A stretch of DNA of 64,000 nt, from positions 3,669,281 through 3,733,280 of the forward strand of contig LS997563.1 of assembly GCA_000469685.2 (NCBI GenBank), in the 5' to 3' direction. The first letter of the stretch is position 1. Each line of letters starts with the position of its first letter. The DNA is from Haemonchus contortus. Its lineage: Eukaryota > Nematoda > Chromadorea > Rhabditida > Trichostrongylidae. Under the pieces are notes generated by a model. The model saw only the letters and a program-made list of their open reading frames with translations, searched no databases and was not told the DNA's origin. Shown here piece after piece: positions 13,701-25,187 of the stretch. The translations under genes and the position numbers were made by a program.

Positions 13701-16700
13701 TGTAGCTCGCGCGATTCCACGCTGGCGTATCAGCTCGAGAGTCTTCGAAGAGAGTCGTCTCTTGGCTACTTGTGGACTCTCAGCTTTTCTAGCGCTATCG
13801 TGAAGATGTTCGACGAGTCGGTTGTACTCATCATCGATGTTGTCGATAACGGGATCTTCCCATTTACTCGCAAGGGAAGCGAAGTGGTCCAAGTTGATGG
13901 AGGTCTTGGGGCTTCGTTTCCGAAACTTCATAGCTCTCTCCCCACGCACTGAGAAGCAGAATCTAGCGCGGAGGAGACGATGGTCCGATCCCGTGTAGAA
14001 CTTCGGAACAACAGCGACGTCGGTCAGGCAAAATCTCCGATTGAAGATGATGTGGTCTATTTCATTATGGAACTGTCCACCAGGTGACACCCATGTCCAT
14101 CTTAAATGAGAGGGCTTCTGGAACTGCGAGTTACCATGGATGGTGTGGGTCGTCATGATAAACTCGGACAGCCTTTCACCCTGCTCATTCCATTCCACTC
14201 CGTGAGTCCCGATGTGAAGCTCTTCAGCCGTTCTTCTGGGGCCAATCTTGGCGTTAAAGTCACCGACGATGACCTTGAAGAAAGTGTGGTCTTCTCTGTA
14301 GAGCCTCTCCAGATCCATGTAAAACGCTTCCAACTCCTCTTCTTCGTAGCTCGATGTTGGTGCGTAAGCAACGAAGATAGTTAGAGCTGGGGTTGAGCCA
14401 CATCTTCTTAATCGCAAACGTCCGATTCGGGTTTTTAAGCTTTCGTACGAATCGATGTTCATGGCCAAGTGCGTGTTGACGAGGACGCCTACGCCGCCGA
14501 CGCCTTTGCTGTCGCATGTTCCAAGGAACAGTTCTTCACTGGAAACACTGTAACCGAGAAATTTCTAGATTCCGGTCTTCGAACTTTTTCACTTGGACAG
14601 CATCAAAATAGGCGTTGTGTTTGGAACAGAATCCTTATGATTTTGCCCCACGTTTTCCCTGGCTCTTTGGTTTGGTGACGTTGGAGGGCTCGAAAATAGA
14701 AGAACAACAGATGCGATGACTTGGCCAAAATTCTCTCACATTCGCTAATGCCATCTATTAGGTTGAGTCATAAGTCCTCGGACAAATTGGCAATGATAAT
14801 ATTTATCTTACAATTTTTAAACGACAATAGCGAATCAGTTGAAATATGTTCCATTGGCATCAATGGTCTTCTGCCAATGCTGGGGCAGATCGTAGATGTC
14901 CTTGCTTTAGAACGCTGGGAGCTAGCCCTTGGAGAACTGCACCAGTGCCATTTTGATGTCGTCGCGGGTTTGAAAGTCCTGACCATCCAGATGACGTTGA
15001 AGATGGGGAAAACGGTGGTTATCCGAGGGATCCAAGTCTGAGGAACATGGTTGGTGTGGTAAACTTGTCCTGCCGAAATTCGTCAGTTCAGTTTTGGTCG
15101 TTGTTGCAATGTGAGGGCGAGCGTTGTCGTGCTGGAAGTAAACTTTGTGCTGCTGTGGACGTGTAGCTTCGGGATTCGCCTTCAAATTCCTCAGTTGCGT
15201 AATGTAGACGTGTGCGGTCACTGTGCATCCTTCGTCTAGCAGCTCCCATTATTCGACACGGAGAGCGCTCCACCAGGATCAGAGCATAACTTCTTTGGCG
15301 TGTACATTGGGTTTGGGTGAGTCTTCTGCATGCGCACCTTTTTCAGTCCATTGAGCACGCCGGTGAACGTTAGAGTAGAGGTTCGACTTCGCACCCCTGG
15401 TGACCAGGTACTCGAGCCACGTGTGGTGCCCTTGAGCGTGAGGAGAGAATGTGCCGTCGTCGCGGCTGTCTATGTCATACTGCTTCAAAGCATGAGGCAT
15501 CTATGGACCGAGCTTTCGCACCTTGTCGATTGACTTCAATTCACGAAGAACTGTGGACTGACTCCCCAAGGGTGGCTGCCAATTCACGAGTAGTTTGGTA
15601 CGGATCGGCTTCCACCTGGCTCCGCAGCGCCTTCAAATCCAACTTCATTGAGCGTCCCGGACGGTCTTCATTTTCGACGGAATAGTCGCCTGATGCGAAC
15701 TTCCGGTGCCACTTGTAAATTGTACACCTCCTGCCTGTGGACGTCCTTCATACCTCTATCGATTGCCGCGGGTTCATGGCCAGATAAAAAAATAAATATG
15801 ATGGTGTTGCGGATGTGGAGTTGCGACGGCTTGAAATCATGAGGCACAGTTGCTGGAAAGGAAACAGTTAGGTGCTTTCTCCAGTATGCATCTGGAAGAG
15901 CTTCCCATACTCTATCTAACAATGCATCGCACGTTCTTTTTCGTCACCTCTTTCCCGAGTTATGATCGCTAGAACTCATCACTATCATATTGTCCGAGGA
16001 CTTATGACTCAACCTAATATATCCCCTTACATGAATAACTACAAAGATCTAGGTAGTCATTGAAAAACCCTAAACCTAAGATGTTCGGAGTGCCAGCAAC
16101 TTCTCGGTTCCACGAGGGGAGTTGGTATACCCGGTGCCGAAGTCCCGACTTTGACCTATGTTCCCCTTTGGAATGAGGGCACCATGACCAGCTGGTGCAG
16201 CTACTTGCTACTTGCAGAGCATCTTCGCCGTACTGTCCATCATTACAGCTCCTGAGGATATTCGTCTTCTCATCTCCTTTACAATCTCTTATTGTGCACT
16301 GGCGGAGGGTCGGACATTGCCACTAATAAGTTCTAGTGGTTGTGGTGCGGTCAGATGAAGTTTGTGAATTAATAAATAAATAATTATTCAATAAACAAGT
16401 AACTAAATGCATAAATTTAGCAAATTGGAGGCGCGAAAATCATTATACGAGGAGTTTCTGTTTGCATCAAACCAAACGAAAACTCACGTTTTTGTCGATT
16501 CTATGTCTATTCTGCCGTTCGATTTCGTTAGATAGTGAGGACTTCCTCGAGCCTCTGCATAAACAGTACACAATTACCATAGTCAAAAGACATGACAGCA
16601 AGTTCATCAACATGTTGGAAAGGCCCCAGTACGTTCGAAACACCTTAAAAAGGAATCTGAAATGTGAAATGGTCGAGTAGTCACACAAAGCAACGTACAT

Positions 16701-19617
16701 CATTGGTGAAACAGCCAAATGAAGTACAGTAAGGCATCGGTCGAATAGTTACTGTAAGTTGGAGTACGATCCAGTCGATAAGTGCTAGAAGGATAGCGAA
16801 GACGAATGCTCCAATTGACCAACTGAAAAAGGAATTTTTAGGAGTTGCTCTTCATGTATGGCTGGCTGCTCGTAGTTACTTCATCCCATTGGAGACAGCG
16901 TCTTTCATATGGTCATTAACTTTCAATTTCTCTTATAACTAAAGTTGGAAAGGAATGATTCCTGGACCAAAACGCCTCAAGATTCCCTAGAAGGTTGTGA
17001 GTTCAGCCGATACTTGAAAACATGAAAAGAATTATAAGAACGCTTGAATCATATAAATCATATAAATACTACAGGAGCACGATGGTGGGGCTCGCAGGCA
17101 GACCATTTGGTGTAAAGTCTGGATTTGATCTGACGAGTGCATCGCGATTTCGAAGTCTACAGGCTCTCTTAAGGCACAGCTCACGCCAGAATGGTTTCCG
17201 AAAAATATCCCTCTAGTGAATCTGTGCCGATCCAGTATAGTTAACGCTGTCACATTGGAAAAACCTAGTTAATTCGTTACGCTGTCACATTGGAAAAACC
17301 TAGTTAATTCGTTATACCGGACCGTATACGTTATGCCATACCCATAGCGGACGAGTTTCATCAGCATTGTAGAGGGGTCCCAGGTTTGAGTTCAAACAAA
17401 TTTTCATGACCCATTATGACGACGAAAGACGGTTTTCGACAGTTCTAGCACGATATAGTCAGCTCTCTGCTCTCAACGGTAACAATTGAAATCTCGTTCG
17501 GATACCCCCTCCATGCGACTTCCGTCATGGTAATCTCGTACAACCTCTATTTCCACCACTTCTAGAAATTCTTATTTTTAACGAGGTAAGCGGATTTCAT
17601 CGCTTTCGTCACCACTACTCTTCATGTACACCTTCGCTTTTCACCTTGAAAAGGGTATCTCAGGCAACTTGTAAAGGGTACCTCAGGATTATCGTGAATC
17701 GTGCCTTTTAGCAGTTGCCAAAAAGCATGTAGTGTTTTTAATCCGGCATTTCACCTTTTCCGTCATACTCCATAAAGCTTTTCTATCACCACAAATTCTA
17801 TTTTCCTGTAAGTAATGGAGAATATGACAGTAATTTACAGAATACCATCAGTTCCTCCACCATGCACAAAAAACATTGTTTTTGAAAAGCAGTATTGTTC
17901 AACAAGCACTGATTCCAGACATTCGGTCTTGTACAGGAAAGTAGAACTCTCAAATGATATGATACCTGGCTAATTGCTTACCTACTTCGGTGAATTTTTA
18001 ATTCAACCAGCAATTTCCGGAATTGCTAGGTATGCACACATAAAGGCTTAATAGGAGAATGTAAGATTAACTTTTGTTACAGGTTGCAATTTCTAAACAC
18101 TTCTAGAGGAAGGCCAGTCACATGTTCTAGTTAGCCCCTTAAAAAGCCTTACTTCGATCCCCACTTCCTCATGATACACTCTTCTGCCCGTCAAAAAAAG
18201 GAGTGTTCAGTCAAACGCCAGAAAAGGCAAAAATCATGGTCGTTTGGCAAAGTGGATGATTAAAGCCCCTCGTAAGATCTGCTCGTTCTTTCTTCAATAT
18301 CATTGGCATGCGGCAAATGTTTTAGCGGGTAGAAAGGGTAGTATGAATCAGTGGAAACTTCAATGAACTTCGATTCCACTGAAAATTGCTGGCAAATTTT
18401 CAAATTGCTCCGTCGAGTTAGTCAGAAATGTAACGGAAATTGAACGATAAACTCACTATCGCTTTGAACGTTTGTAGTACTGTACCGGAAAGTACAATGC
18501 AAATACCCGATCAACAGCAATTGCAGTAGTTATCGTACATCCCGATTTCATCAAAGCTGCTGATGGCCCCGCAAGTGGAACGATTATCCACGGATTGTAG
18601 TCAAGTGGAACGCCTGTAAGTGTAGAATATTGATCGTTATTGATTATCTTGTTGATTTCTATTGCTTATGTCTACTTGAGTTATCAGGTTTTCCTCTCCG
18701 AAGGAGGCTCAGGCAGCAAGGGCATGACACACGCCACCTGCTGATATATGCGTGTTTTCAATAGGATTCTAGTACTGTAACTGACACAAATTCACCCCTC
18801 TTCACATCCTATCGGGCTGATTAATGGTACCAGATTACGGTATAAAAGGACCTGTGTCTTCCAATTAATCCATCTCGTAGATTTGAATGCGAGGGACGCA
18901 AACTCATGCAAATAAATTAGGAAGGAGTTATACGCTCAGATCAATCTCCCCTTATCTTCGGATGTGCGGAGGTGGTTTAGGGGTAAGTGGTCTACACTAT
19001 CTCATACGCATAGTCACAGGTTCGAATCCCGGAGTCCCGAATCGCCTGAGTCAACCAAGCCTTCCATAGCTCTAGGGTCGGATAGTATAGTACCTATACA
19101 ATGACTGGCTGTAGCGTGCCCGATGTACATGTCAGTGTTTTGATCCTCCCAGACTTGTCTGGGAGGATAAAAACGCTGACATGTACATCGGGCACGCTAC
19201 AGCCGTCATTGTATAGGTTCCGCTTCATAAAGCAACTACTGCTTTGAATGGAAGTCGAATGTAGCGTCGCATCCATCAGATGGGATTGACGAACGCCAAA
19301 AGACTTTAAGTCTATCATCTCCGCACTTTCTGTATCCCTTGTCGGAACACTCGAAGACGTAGAGTACGCAACTGTTGTTAGGATGACTTACCATCAGGTT
19401 TCGTTCCAGCGATCAAAATGATCAAGTAGGGGAACTGTAGAACTGCATAGACGAAGTCGATGAATGCAAGTGAGACGAGAAGAATAAGGTTGTCGTTGCA
19501 TAAAAGCCGTTTTGATGTCCCCCAAGCAAGTAACACAACGAAGTTTGCAAGAATTTGAAGGACACAAACGATCAGCAGGAATACATCAACGTAGAGAGAA
19601 AGGGTATTGGTGATCAT
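10726..19617 (-). CDS. Gene B: nematode 7TM chemoreceptor (srbc-like), six exons, intact despite large intronic transposons
   Basis: Paralogue of genes A and C. Exons on the minus strand, in order, are 19617-19392, 18613-18457, 16822-16699, 16643-16488, 11193-11098 and 10941-10726: 975 nt, 324 aa, open throughout. The ATG is that of [15 protein letters not shown]; an upstream in-frame GTG is not needed. Seven hydrophobic segments match gene A. TM3 ends [15 protein letters not shown], the loop cysteines are [11 protein letters not shown]6 is [20 protein letters not shown], and TM7 starts [17 protein letters not shown] (here V at the first position). The tail is longer and Ser/Thr/Arg-rich ([12 protein letters not shown]). 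Introns 2, 4 and 1 contain a MITE, a mariner plus an RTE, and a palindromic SINE. Family name tentative; receptor identity fairly sure. Confidence 0.82.
11500..11828. repeat. MITE-like repeat hosting the RTE insertion
   Basis: This shares GACGAGTTGTCCAAATGTGT, GCACGTCGACTGAGTC and TCTTGGCCATTTT with the repeats at about 20400-20670, 22260-22490 and 44570-44735. The RTE 3' target duplication begins immediately after it (11829), so the retrotransposon landed at the edge of this repeat inside intron 4 of gene B. Confidence 0.5.
11844..14537 (-). mobile_element. RTE-clade non-LTR retrotransposon, 5'-truncated, young insertion with 15-bp target duplication
   Basis: The exact boundaries come from a perfect 15-bp direct repeat, ACTGGAAACACTGTA, at 11829-11843 and 14538-14552. 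The 3' end (minus sense) is a short GGTGATACA repeat right after the stop codon, as in other RTE elements. The first base after the 5' target duplication is in frame with the coding region. The element was therefore truncated during insertion and lacks a 5' UTR and the first part of the endonuclease. It lies antisense-neutral, on the same strand as gene B, inside intron 4, and accounts for half of that intron's 5.3 kb. Confidence 0.93.
11853..14537 (-). CDS. RTE polyprotein: partial AP endonuclease plus reverse transcriptase
   Basis: The open frame runs from the element's first base to TGA at 11853-11855, 894 codons; the first ATG is at 14468 (871 aa). Counting from that ATG, the endonuclease part shows VGDFNAKIG (about 67-75) and the SDHRLL catalytic motif (about 161-166). 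The reverse transcriptase follows: [10 protein letters not shown] (about 380), palm motif [10 protein letters not shown] (about 475), RQGDTISP (about 530) and catalytic [10 protein letters not shown] (about 570). A C-terminal tail includes [10 protein letters not shown]. The N-terminal endonuclease segment with the first catalytic Asn and Glu is missing, so cleavage activity is unlikely although RT is intact. Domain order and length fit RTE ORFs of about 980-1000 aa less the truncation. Confidence 0.95.
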   Translation of the reverse strand, partial: EELFLGTCDSKGVGGVGVLVNTHLAMNIDSYESLKTRIGRLRLRRCGSTPALTIFVAYAPTSSYEEEELEAFYMDLERLYREDHTFFKVIVGDFNAKIGPRRTAEELHIGTHGVEWNEQGERLSEFIMTTHTIHGNSQFQKPSHLRWTWVSPGGQFHNEIDHIIFNRRFCLTDVAVVPKFYTGSDHRLLRARFCFSVRGERAMKFRKRSPKTSINLDHFASLASKWEDPVIDNIDDEYNRLVEHLHDSARKAESPQVAKRRLSSKTLELIRQRGIARATGNYQQTSELAKQCIEAIKEDLKERRAAVMDEAAEAGRSIRKARRSFANYKTKMTSLRRPDGTVTASRRAMEKVIYDFYSDLFDSHVYLPTHHLRQDEYIAPSVLPSEIRHAIKSMKNCTAPGPDRIKPEHLKSIPQVIIKTLARLLTRYLSECKAPTSWKISKTVLLYKKGDPDDIGNYRPICLLSVIYKLFTRVILNRIGRILDEGQPCEQAGFRKGFSTIDHIHTLTRLIEVSREYKMPLCLTFIDLKKAFDTVETEAVIEALGNQGAPTQYIRMLRELYDNFTTRISPFYKEVIINVKRGVRQGDTISPKLFSAALENIMRHLEWEDLGVKVDGCCLHHLRFADDIVLITPNIEQAERMLAEFDNACGKIGLRLNLTKTMFMKNGLVPDAPFTLNGKNISECSSYVYLGREVNMMNDLAPELCRRKRAAWGAFKNIEGVVKKTKNIRLRAHLFDAAVLPALTYASETWSLRKQDEHAVSVAQRALERTMLGISLYTQVQKGIRSSELRQRTKIRDAVDHAKKSKIRWAGHVMRYSDDRWTRAVTDWIPRDIKRTPGRPPTRWSDFFTKALNERNVDPRVPGAIHWTTLARNRDEWRRYWRPLEEIDDQRDDR
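14758..16017 (-). mobile_element. mariner transposon, full length but dead (copy 1)
   Basis: It is 1,260 bp, with inverted ends TTAGGTTGAGTCATAAGTCC and GGACTTATGACTCAACCTAA, flanked by TA at 14756-14757 and 16018-16019. The minus strand encodes a mariner (D,D34D) transposase in pieces: an N-terminal segment [18 protein letters not shown] and [10 protein letters not shown] (about 15668-15922), and the catalytic-core pieces [13 protein letters not shown] and [16 protein letters not shown] (about 14922-15221). Stops and frameshifts separate them, so no functional transposase is possible. It sits in intron 4 of gene B between exon 4 and the RTE. Confidence 0.92.
17170..17712. repeat. MITE with AAGGCACAG...CTGTGCCTT-type ends (intron 2 of gene B)
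   Basis: The left end is TTAAGGCACAGCTCACGCCA at 17169 and the right end is ATCGTGAATCGTGCCTTTTA, close to inverted copies. Internal sequence (GTTTCCGAAAAATATCCCT, GGACGAGTTTCATC, GGTAATCTCGTACAACCTC, AAAGGGTATCTCAGG) matches the copies at 27454-27902 and 34576-35000. It is non-coding. Confidence 0.65.
17245..17314 (+). repeat. 35-bp perfect tandem duplication
   Basis: Two identical 35-base units (17245-17279 and 17280-17314) each begin CGCTGTCACATTGGAAAAAC. They lie inside the MITE at 17170-17712. The identity implies a recent event or an assembly artefact. Confidence 0.9.
18965..19320 (+). repeat. tRNA-derived SINE with inverted-duplicated body (copy 3), intron 1 of gene B
   Basis: The tRNA-like head TGCGGAGGTGGTTTAGGGGT (A box) and the B box GGTTCGAATCCCGG near 19019 are the best preserved in the window. 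The body (CAACCAAGCCTTCCAT) is followed by an unusual palindrome (19092-19218), then the normal family tail (TTGTATAGG, TCGAATGTAGCG, GCATCCATCAGATGG, AACGCCAAAAGACTTTAA). It is antisense to gene B. Confidence 0.85.
19092..19218. repeat. Long near-perfect palindrome within the SINE
   Basis: Two arms of about 62 bases flank a 2-base centre near 19155. The left arm reads CGATGTACATGTCAGTGTTT then GATCCTCCCAGAC; the right arm reads GTCTGGGAGGAT then AAAACGCTGACATGTACATCG. Only a few positions mismatch. The left arm is a SINE body segment in inverted orientation relative to the copy to its right. Confidence 0.92.
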
Positions 19618-20280
19618 GTCGATTCCAACTGGGTCCACTGATTTCAGTTATAAAGCGATGCCACTCCCACACTCTGATTCGGCTAAGTGACTGTAGGTAT
19701 GAGGGGATTACTGACGTAGCGCTGATTATCGCTAGAGCCATGGAGGCGGAGCATGCTCTGCAGTTTCATTTGTAACTTACCAACATTTTAAGTATGACAT
19801 CATGAAGGCTATGTTTGCTTGCCATAGATGAAGAGATTCATGAGACTGAAGGATGGACTGACCTAATGACCTATTAATGAACATTCCAACTTTACCGAGT
19901 TTTTCGGCCTCGCTGCCTCAGTGTCAGCCTCGGATCTTTTCTGGAGTTTTCTGCTGAGTTCAGAGGAAGTGATCCGAAGTGCAAAAGACAAATGTATTTC
20001 TTTTCATCGATAATGATCCGTGTTTCCAACACTTCCTCATTAGTCACCTGCACCTGCACCCAGTGTTCCAATAATTTTAAATGGCTTCGCAACGATATAA
20101 TTCCATTTGCCGTCTCATTGTATTTCGTATGGGGTTTACGAGCAGTTGATCATTGTACTTGCCATAAGATACCAAAACCAGAATATGCTGACCTGCTATT
20201 AAACATAAAGACACCGTGCACCTCGGGGTATCTAGCTTTTGACGAATAGTAAGTGATAGTCTAAAATAGTACAAAAAAGG

Positions 20281-20668
20281 TGAAGGAGGCGCGAAAATCT
20301 GCGTATTTTAAGGACCACACTACGTACGGAGTGGACTACGTAGGACTTTAAAAAACCGTAAAATTAGGGATTATACGAGAGTATGACGACAGAATTTGTG
20401 TGGAGTAGATATTTGGACGAGTTGCCCAAACGTGTGTGCTATTACATTCTGGCTATAGTAAGCTGCCTGCATGCGACGTATGCATCACGGCGCGAATGGT
20501 ACAATCTTTATGGCTTGTTCACCTCTTAAGAACTCGTCCGCCTTCGGCGTGTACGTCGGCTAAGCCGCTTCTGGACCCCTCTACACCCTATGTTAGCCGT
20601 TTTTCAGCCCGACAGCGTCCCTTTGGCTATCCTTTGAATCTTAGAAAACATTTTCATAGAACTGTGCC
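20281..20668. repeat. MITE-like repeat
   Basis: Contains GACGAGTTGCCCAAACGTGT, AACTCGTCCGCCTTCGGCG, GTACGTCGGCTAAGCCG and a right end CATAGAACTGTGCCTTTCA. It is alignable by eye to 22200-22500 and 44570-44735. The short open frames across it are not genes. Confidence 0.55.
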
Positions 20669-21004
20669 TTTCATAAATCAGTTGCAGACAAAGCAACCAT
20701 TATGTCTGGCATTTCAACCATGTTTTCAACGAAATGAATGGCAAAAAACATTTTTTATGCCAATAAGGCAGACTTGCTTTCATTCTGATATCTAATTAAG
20801 TTTGCCCATTTCATCGTAACTGTAATTTATAGTCCTCACAATGTAATTTTTGCATACTTGTTATTGTGGCAGGTTACTAATAAAACGTTTTGTTTCCATG
20901 ACATTTCTTCGGAAAAAGTCGGATCGTAGGCGTGCAAAAAAAAACCCAGACAATTTAACTAGGGGATTAACGACCTTCTAAAGAAAGTTTATTATCTTTG
21001 AATT

Positions 21005-21480
21005 TGCAGCGACCGTCTACAGTTGTTACTCACTCACATGCTAATGAATTACTGCGTCTCACCCATGATCATTGGTGCTTTTGTTTCTCAAGTCGTGGAC
21101 AAGCGAACGAAACAGAGGGAATTGCTGTTGCTGCTGCAAACCAGGAACAGGAGTCAGGACAAAGGAATGGCGGAATAATCGTGTCGTTTGATCTTCAAAT
21201 ATAGAGGTTGTGTAGTGGTAAGCGGCCCAAGATCACACGCATGGTCACGCGCTCCAGTCCCGGATCGACACCCGCCTTAGGCACCAAGCTTTCCATCCGT
21301 CTGGGGTCGATTAATTGGTACTAGACTCGTCTGGGAGGATATAAACACTGTCTTGTACATTGCCTGGTTATGTCATTGTAAAGGCCACACACACATTCTA
21401 TAAGTCGTTACGATTCTGAGTAGAAATCCAATGCGTGACGCATCCCTCAAACGTCTTTAATGAACGCTCAGAAGCTTATT
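21005..21480 (+). repeat. Composite repeat: about 200-bp leader plus SINE (copy 4)
   Basis: The leader TGCAGCGACCGTCTACAGTT...GATCATTGGTGCTTTTGTTT runs to 21200. It is followed directly by the SINE head GAGGTTGTGTAGTGGTAAGC and the body (CACCAAGCTTTCCATCC, AATTGGTACTAGACTCG, TGGGAGGATATAAACACTG). The same leader-plus-SINE arrangement occurs at 26600-27065 with many small differences. Confidence 0.8.
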
Positions 21481-21519
21481 CTTCACTTTCTATGGTCTTC
21501 ATAGGCCTCTCGTTGCATA

Positions 21520-21776
21520 GGGAGACGAACAGTAGGAACGGTTTTAAGTAATCGATCCGCCGCACGCGGCTGTCGCGGACCATTTGCCTAATCATAACAG
21601 TTCTAGCGTTCTCCACGCTGCTTAATCGCTACGCGATTATTGCTCCTGGCATGATCCTATTGTTAGTTCCACTGGTCCAGTATTTCTTACTTGCTGCTGC
21701 ATTGTGCTACATTCCTACACGCGCGCGGCGTCTCCCTTGCCGCGACGCGACGATTTCGTACCTACTGCATCACACC
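21520..21776 (+). mobile_element. MULE-like miniature element, 257 bp, copy 1
   Basis: Flanked by a perfect 11-bp direct repeat CTCGTTGCATA (21509-21519 and 21777-21787). It starts GGGAGACGAACAGTAGGAAC and ends CTACTGCATCACACC. The reverse complement of the end (CAGTAGGTACG) aligns with CAGTAGGAACG near the start, giving degenerate inverted ends. Target duplications of 9-11 bp with inverted ends suggest a Mutator-like non-autonomous element. It contains a short ORF from the ATG at 21651 whose first residues (MILLLVPL) resemble those of the other copies. Confidence 0.85.
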
Positions 21777-22199
21777 CTCGTTGCATATGCGTGTGAGTGA
21801 CCTTCATAAGTCCGCAAGTCATTCACGCCCTAGAAGGCACACGCCAAGAATAAAAGGCATTCCATATCAGATTATCAAATTAATTAATGTAAAGCCATGC
21901 AGACTTTTAAATAAGTTAATTAATTCAATAAAAAGCGTAAATGCGGAAACAACGGTGTCTGACTCCCAATCCCATAATATCATAGGACACTTGTCCTCCC
22001 GCGACATCTTGACAGCTTGAATTGAGCATGCAATATCTGGACTGGCTAACTTATGGCTAGTTTTACACACACTGATTACACAATGACTAATCGCTTCTAG
22101 AGGCACAAATTAAGGTAACTTTGAGATATCTAATTTTAGATGAATAAGTGTGTGATGTAAAGGAGAGTGCAAATGTAGCCAAGGGAGCGCAAAAGTCGC

Positions 22200-22500
22200 T
22201 GAATTCGGTGAATCGTAAGACTCTAGAGAAGGGTAAAATAAGGGACTGGACGAGAATGTAACGACAAAAATTGCATGATGGACGTGTTTGGACGAGTTGT
22301 CTAGATGTGTACGTGATAACTCGTCCGCCTTTGGGTGTGTACGTCGGCTAAGCCGATTTGGGGTCATTATTAAGATGTATTCAGGCGGTTTTTTCGACTC
22401 GACAGCGTACTTGTTGCTATCCTTGGTGGTCACAAGTTCATCCAGGAAGAACTCTCGGAAATCATTTTTATGATGAACTATGCTTTTAAGGCGAAATTTC
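22200..22500. repeat. MITE-like repeat
   Basis: Contains GTTTGGACGAGTTGTCTAGA, AACTCGTCCGCCTTTGGGTG, GTACGTCGGCTAAGCCG and an end ATGATGAACTATGCTTTTAA. It belongs with the copies at 20281-20668 and 44570-44735. No coding sequence. Confidence 0.5.
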
Positions 22501-24529
22501 TTGTATGCGAGTCATTTTTGGTTACTAAAGCAAGAACTATGCCTATATAGGTTCTGCATCACATCATGAACCGAAAGAAATCGAAAATACCTGAGTCGAT
22601 TGTAAAGATGAAAGTCAGGGATACGTGTTTCTGACTGCTGCGTTCGGTATCGCCGATTCTGACAGAGATCCCATAAAACATTTGTTAAAACCTATTGAAG
22701 TCCTTCTGTTGCCTTTATGATGCTTTTCGAGGATTTTATTTTGTTCCTGGTGAAAAACAAAGTTCGTCATTTTTAAAATACTTGACAACATCCTGCTAAC
22801 CTTTATAAAGGGTATACGCAAGTAGACTTAAAGTTCCAAACATAAGTGTAAAGAAATGTCACTACCCAAAGGACTTCGCCGTGTAGTCCTGATTTTCCTA
22901 TAATTGTTGCGAGTCTTCTATCCAGAGTTTCTCACACCTGTTGTTTCGACGGATCGGTGGTAGAATGCTCGAGAACAGGATATTTATTTTACAATTCGTA
23001 CAATTACAAAGTCAAACAGTCTGAGGATTGTGCAACCTTGTTTGTGTTGTTTGGGATTGCTGGTGGTGGGTCCGACAGGCGACAAGTTGGAGCGCTCAGC
23101 TTATCTCCTTCGAATTGTTGCACCGCACCGCTCTTGTTCATTGTGTGGGAACGATTACCTGTCTTCCTTGTAACTGGGTTGTTGGAGAGCGTAGGGCGAG
23201 GAATTTGGAGTTTAGAGCAGTGCCGTTCGCGGCACTGCCCGATTTCGAAACCGCCGAGCTGTGGAGTCGCCGAACTGTCAAGAACTGCTTGAGAGAGCCA
23301 CCGAGAGCTGTCGAGAACCCAGACTGACCCAAACTGGGCCTTTCATACCCAAAAAGTGGGCGGCTTATATACTGGTCCCGGTGGGCTAAGCGTTTGGTCT
23401 TTGGTGTAGGAACCTACGAAATTCCAGCAATTTCGTACTTTGGTGTGGGAACAAGCCAAGTTTCCGCCTTTTTTGGAGCCTCGCTGGAAGTATTGATTGA
23501 CTAATGAAGGTGTTCATGTGTATCCTCGTAATCATGACGAAGAGTCATGACACCTGTAATGTCTTGCGCTATCTGCATACGCTTTGCCATAAGCTCTACT
23601 TTATGAAGCACATTTGAAAGTCCTGCATCGAAATTATGAGATGGATTGTCTAACAAGGTCATTCATAGTTTTCATGACAGAAAAAACTCGATTGTTCTGA
23701 GCCTGGAACGTCCGCCTTTGAGATAATCCAAAATCCGCTCATATGGACATGGCATAATCTTATTCTTCCACATCTCGAATCAGTTTTTTCTGTGAGAGTC
23801 CACTGAAAGCCTCAATAACGTCCATGTAAATGGTGTCAAAGGATGGTTATCGCTGTGAATAGGTTCACAAAATGGCTCCTTCTAGGAAGAGTTGGGTGGG
23901 GCGATACAATGTTCCAGCTCATGGGGCTATAGACTCATGGGTAGTGTTCGATGTAGATATAAGCAAGGTGACTGCAAATAGTACAAAATGTTACGAAGGT
24001 AAAAATTGGAGAAGATGAAGCGTTCACCCTCAATCAGGTCATATAGAGTAGAAGCAGATAAAAAGAGGAAATTATTGTAGGCTTCATGGCAGGATAGCTT
24101 AATTCAGGTAATGCTTTTGTCATCTTATTAGAAGGCGCTGATAAAGTGATTAGCTAACTATGAGCTGTACCCAGAAATGATCTCTTCATGATTAGAATTC
24201 CAGCACCTCTTTGTTTAAGCATTTAAAAAATATCGAACGTAAGCGCTTGTTATAATTTTGCTTTTCGCATATTGATGAAACCTTTGGGACCGTCCGAGCT
24301 GCTTTGTCGCAATGTTACAGCAGAGGTCTCTGAAAATAAACCGACTAGCCAAGGAATTTCTCTAATGAAATATCGAATCGAAATTTTCGGAATGTTGCAA
24401 AATAGCTAAGAAAAATTCAGTGAGCCAAGTGGGTGTAATTCCAAGCGACGCACACTATGAAATGAGTGATCTGGGAACAGGAGTTCCGAGAAAATACCCC
24501 CTTGCTTATTGATCCTCCTTTCCTTCGAA

Positions 24530-24725
24530 AGTGGGGTGACTGGTATCAGAGTCGTCTGGGATGATAAAATCACTGACTTGTACATCGGCTGGCCATCGCA
24601 TATCATCGTACAGGCTACATATGCATGCGAACGCCGTTACAAGTCTGAAGGGAATCGAATATAGGGCGCAACCCCAAAGGAACTGATACAGCCAGCTACT
24701 CCATGACTTAACTTTAGTCACCACT
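24530..24725 (+). repeat. tRNA-derived SINE, headless (copy 5)
   Basis: Body and tail only: GTGGGGTGACTGGTATCAGA, GTCGTCTGGGATGATAAAAT, CACTGACTTGTACATCGGC, CATCGTACAGGCTACATATG and GAATATAGGGCGCAACCC. The tRNA-like head is missing. Confidence 0.7.
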
Positions 24726-25071
24726 TGCTATTATACTCTATTGGTTTCACTGATGACTGTATTTGAAACCACTCATTTAGATATATTTACGAATAAATCC
24801 CTTCAAACGTGCTGACCTTAGTGATATCAAGGTGGGAGATTTCCAAGTGAGCATGCTCTTTTTGCACCGTTTTGAGCCTTCTCACCGACTTCGTTACATT
24901 TTCAGCACTGTCGGGTGATTTCAGAAGTTGTTGCTGTACTATGTGAAGATCACTGAGGGGGCGCACCGTTTTTTATGAAGCAGTTCTAAACACATCTTGA
25001 AGAAAACATTACTGTACTGTGTAACCAAATGAGTGCTACCGCATGTATACAAGTCATGTCCCACTGTAGTG

Positions 25072-25187
25072 TTTACTGTACAGTAGCTTGACAAGTAGCC
25101 GTTTGACGTAGTCAGTAGCTAGATCTAGTGCCAACAATAGCTAAGTACAGTAGCTGCAACGAGCCCTTCGACGTAGTCAGTAGCTCG
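25072..25187 (+). repeat. Imperfect tandem repeat, unit about 67 bp
   Basis: Two units share TACAGTAGCT and GACGTAGTCAGTAGCT (about 25078-25120 and 25145-25187). Non-coding, function unknown. Confidence 0.6.

Noticed and set aside
13293..13952. 219-codon open frame on +
   Set aside because: Exactly antisense to the RTE reverse transcriptase frame; a shadow of that coding sequence.
18965..19040. Functional tRNA gene
   Set aside because: A and B boxes are present, but the acceptor stem does not close and the same head with the same 3' body recurs at many sites, so it is the head of a SINE.
23040..23480. GC-rich block resembling a structured RNA or promoter
   Set aside because: Contains a short hairpin (GTGCCGTTCGCGGCAC) but no recognisable snRNA, rRNA or spliced-leader sequence; cannot be assigned.
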